From assembly GCA_914767715.1 (NCBI GenBank), contig OU612068.1, forward strand, positions 34,224,001 to 34,288,000: DNA of 64,000 nt. The letters run 5' to 3'. How positions within the stretch are numbered: position 1 is the first letter of the stretch; each line of letters opens with the position of its first letter. The stretch is from Membranipora membranacea (Eukaryota > Bryozoa > Gymnolaemata > Cheilostomatida > Membraniporidae). The notes below the pieces were generated by a model. It did not search any database. It worked only from the letters and a program-made list of their open reading frames with translations, and was not told the origin of the DNA. Below are positions 14,501-26,100 of the stretch, piece after piece. Position numbers and translations under genes: made by a program.

Positions 14501-15282
14501 GGGCTATCTATATCTGCTCTACTAGAGGGCTATCTATATCTGGTACTAGAGGTCTATCTATATCTGCTGACTATATCTGCTGACTTTATCTGCTGCTATA
14601 TCTGCTCACGTAATTGGCATTGTTTTCTCAGTCCTTCATCATTGAATTTAAATCTAATCACGTACTCAATGGAGCTTGAATTATGTTATCAGTTAAATAT
14701 TTATTCTGATTGGTGGTCGACATGATTTACGATTGTGTTATATAGTTGGCTGGCGCAAGAGTAAATAAGGAGATGCTAGAGAGATACAAGACTGAGAATG
14801 ATGCCCTACGGCAATTTTATGTAAGTTCTTAAGTTTTAGTGACTAATTTTTAGGCTGGATGCTATAGTTTACCCTGATCCCATGATGATTACTAAATCTG
14901 GAATCACATGATTACTGAATCTGGAATCACAGCCCTTCCCTCTTGAATAAATGTAAATTATATCAAAATAAAATTACCCTAGAAGTGTAATGTAAGCTAG
15001 AGTTTAGTTAAGTTAGTTCGAAGTTGAATCAATGTTATCTTACACTTAATTTGGGATAGCTGCTGAGGTGTGCGAAATGGTGCACACCCGAGTGATCCCG
15101 ACTCATCTAGGACACGCATACCAGTTATCTTATTATACGGAGAACCATTAATAATGTTGTTACAGGAGAATGTGAGTAGGACCGTTCTGGAGAGACCTTT
15201 GTGTAGAGGTTGTGACTCTACCTTCTCTCATATCAGGTCAGAGATAATCAGAACTGAAAAGTGTCTGCATACTAACCAATGA
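5593..15282 (+). CDS. KIF28P: Kinesin-3 family motor, KIF28P / KLP-6 type, 18 exons
   Basis: Exons: 5593-5726, 6677-6803, 7179-7311, 7456-7650, 7794-8001, 8259-8353, 8567-8737, 9074-9278, 9576-9763, 10120-10312, 10794-10945, 11343-11542, 11777-11917, 12196-12420, 13865-13933, 14196-14399, 14746-14820, 15166-15282. All phases agree: 2832 nt, 943 residues, close to the usual size. The motor domain (about 1-360) has GQTGSGKS near 114-121, switch I NETSSRAH near 230-237, and DLAGSE switch II. The family often has SRSH where this has SRAH. A coiled segment rich in Glu/Lys follows, then a WNLNEDLTL kinesin-3 motif and an FHA domain ([26 protein letters not shown]). The C-terminal half holds the conserved segment around AHGLPSNF. 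The YWSHDGF and [11 protein letters not shown] blocks favour the KIF28P/KLP-6 branch. These motors are plus-end directed; worm KLP-6 works in sensory cilia. The acceptor of exon 12 (11343) is the least certain junction. Confidence 0.9.
5998..6020 (+). repeat. G-run in kinesin intron 1
   Basis: A run of 13 or so G followed by A-separated G blocks lies in the first kinesin intron, directly after a GCCTGGGCAGGCTGTCG motif at 5974-5990. The same motif and a G-rich stretch recur at 31464-31508. It could form a G-quadruplex on the plus strand. Confidence 0.6.
8910..9019 (+). repeat. Short tandem repeat in kinesin intron 7
   Basis: About 110 bp of alternating GTATCAGT and GTATCAGTGTATCAGT units lie in the intron before exon 8 (9074). 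It has no coding potential and ends 55 bp before the acceptor. Confidence 0.85.
14467..14592 (+). repeat. 31-bp tandem repeat in kinesin intron 16
   Basis: Three near-identical units built on CTACTAGAGGGCTATCTATAT are followed by degenerate ones (CTATATCTGCTGA) in the intron after the exon ending at 14399. Nothing indicates function. Confidence 0.85.
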
Positions 15283-15426
15283 TGCGATAAGAATTATTTT
15301 TAGTTAACCAGTGATAGAAAGAGTATTTATTTAATACAAGTTTTAACTTGTACTTTTACTTTGATGTAATAGGGTCATATAGGATTATCCTGTCATTTAA
15401 TTTAGTTTGCTAGATTTAGCTGTCTA

Positions 15427-15432
15427 AATAAA
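15427..15432 (+). terminator. Poly(A) signal AATAAA, kinesin gene
   Basis: A canonical AATAAA hexamer lies 145 bp after the kinesin stop codon at 15280-15282 and is followed by a T-rich stretch. It is the nearest strong candidate for 3' end processing of this gene. Confidence 0.55.
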
Positions 15433-16134
15433 GAGTTTTATTCTCAATGATCTACTGAACCTAAAAATGAAGCTTGCATCTGAGACTGCGAGCTTCGTTA
15501 GTTATTCGCTTTGTGTCTCAGATTTGCCATATTCTGATCACTCGTTTGCAATCTCTTTACTTGTGATTACTAACAAAACTGCAATCTATGTTTATGATCA
15601 ATTTTGTGAAGGCCTCAATACGGCTTTGCAAATAAGAAACATTATTTTTTCATTATTAATTTAGTTGTTATTGGCATCATGATCATAAAGGTTTTTCTTT
15701 GTCCTCCTGGTCCATGTAGCTTGAATTACCTGCTCGATGATTCCGTCCATGAGACATTTTAAAAGTTTTCATATCACAGCTATGTTGTATTTTTTTTATA
15801 TTTTGCACTCATTTTATTTGAACTAAATGATAGTGAAATACTCTTCCGTCCAGTAATCAGTAACTTCTCATACCACATTCTGACTAGGAGTCAGCTCTTA
15901 TATTAACAGAAAAACCATATAGAATTTCTAAAGCTTGCCATAATATAAATTGAGACACAGACAAGGGAATATTCATGATTTATGTCTAAGTCAGATCAAT
16001 GATTCAGCAGGAGGTTGGTACAATAGTCCGAATAAATTCTGTAATTCTGCAATAGGTTTTTATGATAGACAAAGCAAACTCCAGGATTTAGCAAGAGTTT
16101 TCCCTTATAGACTGCTTAGGCTTATTTTCAAGCC

Positions 16135-16259
16135 ATGGATTGGAAGGAGGTTCAACCGATATTGACCAATCTCATGGACCCAACATCAGCAGACCAGAGA
16201 GAGTTGTTACTGTTGACTACAGCGATGAAAGTGTTCAGTAGCGATCCAATGGAGGAAAA
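16135..16259 (+). other. Possible first exon of a small unidentified gene
   Basis: An ATG in a strong context (GCCATGG) opens 41 codons beginning MDWKEVQPILTNLMDPTSAD and ends at a good donor, AAAA then GTAAGG. The sequence looks like a helical, Leu-rich protein start, but I do not recognise the family. A tiny in-phase exon 16985-17002 could follow, after which the frame stops at 17245 inside the antisense end of HIRA. That would give only about 49 residues. It could instead be a chance frame or a decayed gene. Confidence 0.25.
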
Positions 16260-17120
16260 GTAAGGCATGCTGAATATTGCACAGTAAGTGGCTCTGGTGA
16301 TGGGAAGCTAACTGGTTGGTGAATGGGACAGACTCATCTTTATTTTCATTCGATGAGGCAGTCACCACTATATTCTTTGGTAGTTCAGTCACTGAGCACC
16401 TTGTGCATTACATTCGCAACCATATATTGTGACTTATTATCAGTTCTGAGCAAATACTAAGAGCAGAAGGAAGTTCAACACAGTACCCGCTAGGGACTTA
16501 AACCAGGGCTCTATCCATTTTACACAACAAAATGAGTGCACAAGGAGGACCCAGCCCTTTGGAGCATTTACCATATTGGAAATGTGGGGTGCTTGGTTGT
16601 GCAAGGGGGCCCCCCAAGTTTTAGACTTATTCCAAATACTACAAATCCCTGATATTGAAATGCCAAGGACTCCCTGTGTGGATAATGCTGAAATTAGAAT
16701 TGCAGGCTTTTCAATGCTCTATAAGACTATCAGGTCAAAGTTAATTAAGTCGACTGTGAGTCCTAAAGACCGACCATCATCCTATCAACACCAAAGAGTA
16801 CTGTGTTCACATCCTTGAGGCAGACATTGGGATAATTGGCTAGTCCGGGAGATTGAGGAACTGTTGTATTTTGATCAATTGCACAGAATTGCATTGTTCA
16901 TTCAATTCATTACCATTGGCCTGTAGAAAACAATTTCAAAAATGAAATTACTGTAAAGAAAATGCTAGAAAATGTTCATTGCAGACGAACGACTTTATCT
17001 AGGTGAGAAAAAATGTAAATATGAGCACTTTGAATATATAGAGCAATAAGAACTGGATATACGGTCGGATATAGGGTAATGAAGACCATAAATAGCATCA
17101 TACTAGACTGCTCTACATAT

Positions 17121-20100
17121 TCAGCCGAGACCAGATTTCATAATGTCTAAGAGATCACTGAACTCAGTGTAGAGGCGCTGAAGTTTAAGATTTGATCCGA
17201 TTATTGGTAGAATATCCTCTAATAATTCTCTTCTGTCTAGATTCTAAAAAGAAAGCAAAGTAAGCGATATCAGAAAATCTTACATTGATGAGCTTAATTA
17301 AGAGAGTGGAAATGGGACCCAAGTATTAACAAGAAATATACAGCTGTTAAAATTGAGGGGGTGCTTGTGCTCAAATTCTGCCCAGATTGCTCAATTATCA
17401 ATCACCTTCTGACCATTGATAATGGAGGGATGAAACTACAAGCCATGCTGGTGGTCATTAGCATCTTCAGTTTAGGTTACATATTGTTTCTGCAGGGTGT
17501 TTCTTCAGCACATCAAACAGTATCAATATTGAAGCTAGCGAAGTATTGTAGTCAGTCCGGAAGTTTCATGCTTTCATGCAATAAATCGTTCACTCATCTC
17601 AATCACTACTAACCATTATAGGAGTGGTGATAATCAGGTGATTATTTGTAGCAGGATGATTATTTGATGTAGATGGCCCACCAGGCAGGGTATTATGTAC
17701 ATCAGTTGTTTGCCCATGTGAGGTAGCTGTTGGTTCTTCAGTTAGATTCTGACCGGTCGGGAGTTTTCCCCTCTTGGATTTATATACAACCTTTGTACAG
17801 TGAGAGCACAACTCTCGAAGTTTAATCTCATCATCTGCAATAAGTACAAAATCGCACAGTACGTTTATAGGGCTTGATCAAGGATCATATCTGATAGTAA
17901 TTTATATCGCTGAGTAATGTGTTCCACAAAGAACTATGACAATAACTGGTTATCTTAATTACAATAATAAAAATCTGAAATTAAAGATTTTAAACCTCTG
18001 CCTTAATCTGTAGGCTTTATCGCATTCAAAATCTATGAATGGTCTATTAATTAAACTTATATTATATATATATATATATATAGATTAATTAAACTTATAT
18101 ATATTATATATATAAGTTTAATTAATCCTTTTTCTAACATGACTGTTACATACCGTGCTGGACGAGATATCTGACATATGCGAGTAACCAGTTCCTATAC
18201 TCAGCAGAGCTATTTAGAGCTCGACACAGAGCCATCTGATTCTGTATATGAGCGAGTGTACAATGCTGCTGTGTCAGGGCGTCAGACTTATATACACGAT
18301 TCAGTGATGTAGAAGACCTGACAAGTAAAACAAAAGTTGTCAACATGTTTGGACACAGTGTTGGATGTAATCTGCAGACTGAGTAATGAAGGATCCTCTG
18401 GGCACAGCACATGTTCGGCGGCAAGTTTCTCTCATTTTTGCAGTCAGGTCTCCCCTGCCTGAAAAACTGAGAGCCTTAACAATATCCCATTCACACAGTT
18501 ATACTCACAGCTGGAGGTTATGGACTATAGCAGCTACTTTATCCTCTTCCTTTGATTGCATGATATGAGTTTTATTTACAATTTCCTGACTACAGTACTG
18601 CCGTATGCTATCCTCTGCTTTTCGGAAAGACAACCTGCAAACGGATTTTAACTTACTCTATATATTGTTGAGCACTAGAAGTATGGATGAGATGGAAAAC
18701 AAAAACCAATAACAATCAAACTCAAATACCCAGAGGATACTGCGTTTGCGTATACATGTCAGTTCCTGTCGTGTCTGTTCCCTAAAGTGCGGCGGTACAG
18801 AACTTCACATGTGGGATCAGCAGGGTGGACAAGCGGCAGTCCAATATTGTGGATTTTCCATTAACTCATGTATGATTTACAAGTAGTTGTAGGGCCTTCC
18901 TGATAACAAGCATGAGGGATATGTGTGCACAGATTTAATATTATCTACTGTCTTCATACTCATTCAGTAGAGCACATACATGAAGTTCCAATGTTTTTAA
19001 TTGTTTTAATACCTTGTCTAGAGTGACTCACTATGTTTTGAGATTGGTGTGGTATATATAAGAGTTACTCACCATGTTTTGAGATTGGTGTGGTATATAT
19101 AAGAGTTTGAGAGTTACTCACCATGTTTTGAGATTGGTGTGGTATATATAAGAGTTACTCACCATGTTTTGAGATTGGTGTGGTATATATAAGAGTTACT
19201 CACCATGTTTTGAGATTGGTGTGGTATATATAAGAGTTTGAGAGTTACTCACCATGTTTTGAGATTGGTGTGGTATATATAAGAGTTACTCACCATGTTT
19301 TGAGATTGGTGTGGTATATATAAGAGTTTGAGAGTTACTCACCATGTTTTGAGATTGGTGTGGTATATATAAGAGTTACTCACCATGTTTTGAGATTGGT
19401 GTGGTATATATAAGAGTTACTCACCATGTTTTGAGATTGGTGTGGTATATATAAGAGTTTGAGAGTTACTCACCATGTTTTGAGATTGGTGTGGTATATA
19501 TAAGAGTTTGAGAGTTACTCACCATGTTTTGAGATTGGTGTGGTATATATAAGAGTTTGAGAGTGACTCACTATGTTTTGAGATTGGTGTGGTATATATA
19601 AGAGTTACTCACCATGTTTTGAGATTGGTGTGGTATATATAAGAGTTTGAGAGTTACTCACCATGTTTTGAGATTGGTGTGGTATATATAAGAGTTACTC
19701 ACCATGTTTTGAGATTGGTGTGGTATATATAAGAGTTTGAGAGTTACTCACCATGTTTTGAGATTGGTGTGGTATATATAAGAGTTACTCACCATGTTTT
19801 GAGATTGGTGTGGTATATATAAGAGTTTGAGAGTTACTCACCATGTTTTGAGATTGGTGTGGTATATATAAGAGTTACTCACCATGTTTTGAGATTGGTG
19901 TGGTATATATAAGAGTTACTCACCATGTTTTGAGATTGGTGTGGTATATATAAGAGTTTGAGAGTTACTCACCATGTTTTGAGATTGGTGTGGTATATAT
20001 AAGAGTTTGAGAGTTACTCACCATGTTTTGAGATTGGTGTGGTATATATAAGAGTTTGAGAGTGACTCACTATGTTTTGAGATTGGTGTGGTATATATAA

Positions 20101-23100
20101 GAGTTACTCACCATGTTTTGAGATTGGTGTGGTATATATAAGAGTTTGAGTTTGAGAGCCAGATACAGGGTAAATTAGATTCCGTGAGAAAGCACTGGCT
20201 TAGAGATAATGACCCGTTTATTAACTGTGATACATCTAATGATGATACTATACACTGCATAGATTCAAAATTCCTACAACAACACAGTATATTAACATAT
20301 TATGTAATACAGGCCATGCCATGCCATTATTAAAAACTCCTGGAAAAATAACATGGCCATCCATCCAAAGTACCATAAACTAGCGTCGTGTGACAAGTCT
20401 AACCGTAAACACAAAAACAAATAACAACAAGTTCTGTTTGCTCGAAAAAGTATACTAATAACATTTTAGTTATAATGCTTTCCTTCTCATTAGGACAAGA
20501 ACACGAAAGGCTACTTTACTAGCTACTTAAAGGGAGCAAAAACTGCTGAGTATCTGTAAATGATCACTTTGTAGAGTATAGTATATATATAATCTTTATT
20601 ACTGAACCAATGATCATCTTCTAAAAATTAGAGGCGACCTTTAGAGGTTTCATCAAGTAAGAACAGAAGCAGTAGACTTACCAGAGAGAGAGTTTGGAGT
20701 GACTTGTAATACACAAGCAATGATGTCTATTTACAGAGAGGTGAGAAATATCAGAATCAAGTATTATATCAGGTAGAAGTCTATGACCAGATGTGTTATA
20801 TACAGAGAGACTTCGCTCCTTACATGCTGAGCATACCAGATATCTGTAACAAGAGACAACTGACAGGTCAATTTCTACTTTACATATCAGAAAAATCAGC
20901 TAAACAGTTCATCTGAGTCAAGTTAAAATACATAGGTCTCAGGGATAAGGTACAACATGAGTACTCATTCATGTAGGCTGACATTGAAAAATCAAACACA
21001 AACTTATGTTTCATATACTAATACAGTCAATTCAATTTACTATAAATCGCAACATAATTCTCAATATCCATTTATAGCTCTTACACTCCTCCATGACAAA
21101 TCATACTTACAATTACAACGTATAATATATTAACTTACTGGCTGGCTTTAACATCTATCACAGGATTACTGAACATGGCAGACCAGGAGCTTGTCCTTAG
21201 TTGAGCTTGTAGGGAGCTGAGGCTAGGACCACCAGTTGGTTGAATGCGATTGGTCACTGTGATATCAATCCGCCAATCATCAGCAGAATGCTAGAAAATA
21301 TAAGTGAATGGGTTTATTACTTAGAGAACAAAAACAAAACACTCAGGTCAAAAGACCAGTGATTTAATAAAGACGCAACTTCAAATCGCACAATGCAATT
21401 TCTGTTTGTTTAATCATCTTCCTTGCTTTAACAGGTTTCCAACGGTGTACAGAAGGTCAATATCTGATGACCCCCAAGCCTTTTCCTTAGTCAACAACAA
21501 GGATACTGACACACGATGTATGAGTATGATGATACTGACACACAATGTATGAGTATGATGATACTGACACACGATGTATGAGTATGATGATACTGACACA
21601 CGATGTATGAGTATGATGATACTGACACACAATGTATGAGTATGATGATACTGACACACGATGTATGAGTATGATGATACTGACACACAATGTATGAGTA
21701 TGATGATACTGACACACGATGTATGAGTATGATGATACTGACACACAATGTATGAGTATGATGATACTGACACACAATGTATGAGTATGAGATGAGATGA
21801 CACTCACATGATACGATAGTGTTTTCTTTATTTCAGGTACAGGCAGAGACTTGACAGAGGGTTGTATCTGCTGTATGACTGTAGGAGTTACCTGTCCCTG
21901 TAAGTAATGAGAATCACACAGGTGAGATATTACATATATAATACGGCTTGTAAAACATTGAACATTACAGAGGTCATCCCGACCATCAATCTTACATGAT
22001 GTATCTAAATCCTGCACAGGTTTTATTTACCGGACAGTGCATTGCATTACGTACTCAATAATTTCTTATTATTTCACATAATCTGACTTGTGCCCATAGA
22101 GTTATTACATACTAATGATGAATATGTTACTATATAATACCCCAATGCTTGTGCCTCACAATAATTTAGGCCAAACAGATGACAGATTTACTTTGGCCTG
22201 TGAACAGGCACAACAAAATAAGCTCCACAGATCATCAGTAGTTTATTCAAGCCTCTATCTTCCAAACTAAACGGTGGAGGATGTTCATATTTGGCTTCTG
22301 TTTAGATTATAATATTTTGACCTTACAGCATTGTATCAAGTTATATGAATTGTTGGTCAACAGATAGATTTTTGTGGTAATGAAGTACAAAATCAGCGAT
22401 CCCCAGATTATTCATTGTCATACCTGAGATGTACTCGGGACTAGCTGTGCTGCCTCAGGTTGTGTAGCTGATTGTGGTGTATCCTTCTTCTGTTTCTTAT
22501 TAGCCTGTGGGGGCGGAGCTTTCCGCTTCACCGCTATCTTATTCACCACCTCCTTTTCTTTCTGAGGTAGATTCTCCACAGACGATGACGCCGAGACAGG
22601 CTTTGAGGATTGACTAGATGAAGATGGCTTAGATTTTGATCTGTACATACAGAATCATAGATCATAGTGAAAATATTTATTTTCAATCACATTAGTCAAG
22701 AATGAAACCTGTGGGTGTCCTTCACTAGAATATCACAATTTAATTTCCTCCTATCATAAAGTATGCTCATTAGAACACAGCCTATAAAAAGATTACTTTG
22801 GGGTTGAAATCTTTTTGACAATGACAGTATATTATGAATCAGTTATTTGTGTAATTATTTGAACAGTTATGAGCTATAATGCTTGGTTTACATACTTGCT
22901 GGGATCAGTTGTATCTGTTGCAGTCTTGACTTTTTTAGGAGTAGCACCTTTTGCCTCAGCTGAAGACATCGGCTAAATAAAAAAAATATAAAATATACTA
23001 AATGCAATCCAGTGAACTAAAAAAACATCTATAATCTTTCCAGCAGGGCCATATATTTATTAGTGCATTGTTTTGCAGGCAAGCTTTTAATTTTCTCACC

Positions 23101-26100
23101 TGCATGACAGCCATTGCAGCCTCCGGTAGTTCAGTCTCATTCTCTTCACCACTAGTAGGTTTGTTATTGCGAGTAAACGAGTCGAAGCACACCACAGGAG
23201 ACTTGCTATCTGTGTTGGTGTTTGGTCTAGCAAACAATGACGCATCATCAGAGGAGGCGTGCTCTATCACAATCTTACTAATCTCATTGGTCGATGTGAA
23301 AACAGGGAGAGGAGGCACCACATCACTGTAAAGGGAAATAATAAAGTCAGGTGTAACGCTGTACTCTTCATAAAAAGATTTGAATTGCACATTGTAAAAA
23401 CCTAACCAACATTGTGTAACTAGAATTGCTCAATAATCATCACAGAACATCACAAGAACAAAGCTTAATCCACTGCTGACACAGCTGGGCTTTGCCAAGC
23501 AGAGCCACCAGTCAAAAGTTTAAATAGAGGGTTGTGGCATCAAAACATCTAGCCAGTAGCCATCTAGCCAGCTTTGAGATCTGAGATCCAACACTTTTAT
23601 TAGTGATGGATCTCAGCTAGATTTTAAAGGCACCTGATTGGTCAGTGTCAACTTTTGTCATCACTAGTGGCGGATGGCTGGGGAAGAAGATACTCCCTAC
23701 TTTTTGAGAGCGCATATAACTCCATGCAAAGCTTCTGGCTATATGTTTTGATCCCACAACTCTCTATTTTAATCTTTGACTGGTGGCTCTGCTGGACAAA
23801 GCCCAGCTGTGGCAGCAGTGGTTTAACTTACCCTACTGCTGGAGGAGGAGAGATGAATATTGGAGTTATTCGTCTTCTACCATCTTTTGTTCTTGTCTCT
23901 ATCTGTTTACTGGGAGTCTAAAAATTAATTATATATTATGATTATTTTCATGATTTCATTATTCAGCAGAAGCTATATTAAAACAAAAATACATTAGAGT
24001 TTTGGAAACTTATGATTATGGCAATGCTTGTGATTCTGTGTGGCGGGGCTAAAAATAATAATATACAGTTGACCTTCACAATTCCCAAATATAAACTTTG
24101 CTATTAATTCAGACCGGCACTGGTAGGAGGGGATCACCTCTTGTTTACATCCATAGCAACAAACATCTGAACTATGACGTCCCCTAAGGGCGTATTCATA
24201 ACTTTCAGCTATTAACCAGTTTATCGGTTTATGCCAGCTTTTATGGAAGATAAGACGTAAGTAGAGAGAGGTATTTACGCACACTTACATTCATAGTGTT
24301 CGATGTCATGGACGAATTTAAGTTAGATGCTGTACCATCCTTTCTTGGTGTATGCTGTCAAAATGAAATATCAAATAATCAAACATCAGATGAAGACTTT
24401 TGATTGTTCGGTGACTTAATAAGTCGCATATTAATATAAATGAAAACATTGAAATACTGTAGGCTATAGATACATGACAAATATAACCCAAATATATGTT
24501 GTCTATTTATTAAGGTTCAGGTGGAGCAGCCAAGTAATTAAATCAGGTAAAGTATCACAGCTTACATAACCATTGACGACTTGTTTGGCAGGCGGAGTAG
24601 GAAGTGTACCATTCATATGAGAGCCGCTGATCTGTAGAGATCCATTACTGATAGTCTGCTGGTGTAACTTTAATAGCTCAACATTTTCAATTATCTGTGT
24701 TGGGGCGTTGCCATTCATCACCACTGAATTCCCATACATTGTGCACAGGAGCTTGGTCTATAAATAAAGAGCATATTTCACGAAGCTGATAATTTGTTGG
24801 TTTGAAGATCTGTCAATTGATGGCAATTAGCAAAACCTGAGAGAAGTATTGAAGGCCTGAATGCAAAATCACATTGTCTGTCAGAGTGAGATTGGATCAT
24901 GTTATTGAGTGTATTTACCACTACAATCACCTTCACATGAGGTCAATCACTGTCTGTTAATCATTTATAATATTCATACTAGCCAGGCCAAGTATGACAA
25001 GTATAGATAATGATGTTAGTCTGAAGAGGAAGTTGATATCAAATGAGCGACATGTTCGTGTTCATACACTAATAAATACTGGCACACCTTTTCATCCTCC
25101 TTTAGAGCTGTCCCTATTTCCTCCCTCGTGAACTCAACGAATGCCATGGAGCCATCAGAGGAACACACAAACAGCTGAGTCCCCTTAGTATTCCTGTGAG
25201 GGTCAAAATAAATGTTTATTAGTTTCCTATATTCACCTTTTGTAACTAGTCTGAGCCCCCCGACTTTTGCCCCTCGCCCGACGGCCCCCCGGCGAAGGAA
25301 AGTCTGAGAACAATGCAGGGTCTTGCTGGAGTTGTCTGCTCTTGAGTGATATAAGTCAATCAAGGGGAGCACTAAAACTGCAATATCTATTGATTTCTAT
25401 TCATGCCACCTACTATATTGCTCCAGGTATGAGAGTTTTCCAGTCAGACTCTGGGAAAAGCAGCCTCATGTTTGGGAAATACCCATGAGCAGAGATATTC
25501 ACTGCCAAGTAGTGAAGAAAATGTCAGCCAGAATTTCTTTCATTTTGAATAAGGGCGGTCATTCATGACATTGACAAAAGATCATACAATGTGTATTATT
25601 GGACCCTAGGCTATATGAAGTAAGATTAATGTAGAAGTAATGAGAGGAAAAATCCAAGCAAATCCTGCAAAGTGCATAGACTACTTTGTAACAGATGATG
25701 TAGCGCAACAGTCTTTCGTCATTTGTGAAAATGTTTATTATACCGCTGTGAACCAAGCAAAAATGCATAGCAACACTATGTGATTTATTTCATAACACAC
25801 ACCTTCCTCATTAACTTGATAAAGAAAGCTTATTTTGTTTTGTTTGAAGATAGATGCAAATACCATGGCTGATAAATGCATTAATGGAAACACTAATTTT
25901 TAACATGAGTTAGAGCTCTGTTAGATTCATCTTACCATGCTAAGTCAATAACTGAGTTATCAAAGAGATCATGTAGCACAACCAGTGGTCTCCTCAAAGC
26001 TGTCAGCTACAATCAAATAATAACCCAGTATGACAGTGCTAGCATCTCAAGATTATGATAATTATTTAGTTCCGATAAAGCTGGGTTCGATTTATTTTAT

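Noticed and set aside
21414-22017. Long minus-strand frames of up to 176 codons rich in His, Ser, Tyr and Val
   Set aside because: They are the 29-bp array read in three frames plus flanking sequence; the real HIRA exon there is 21808-21897.
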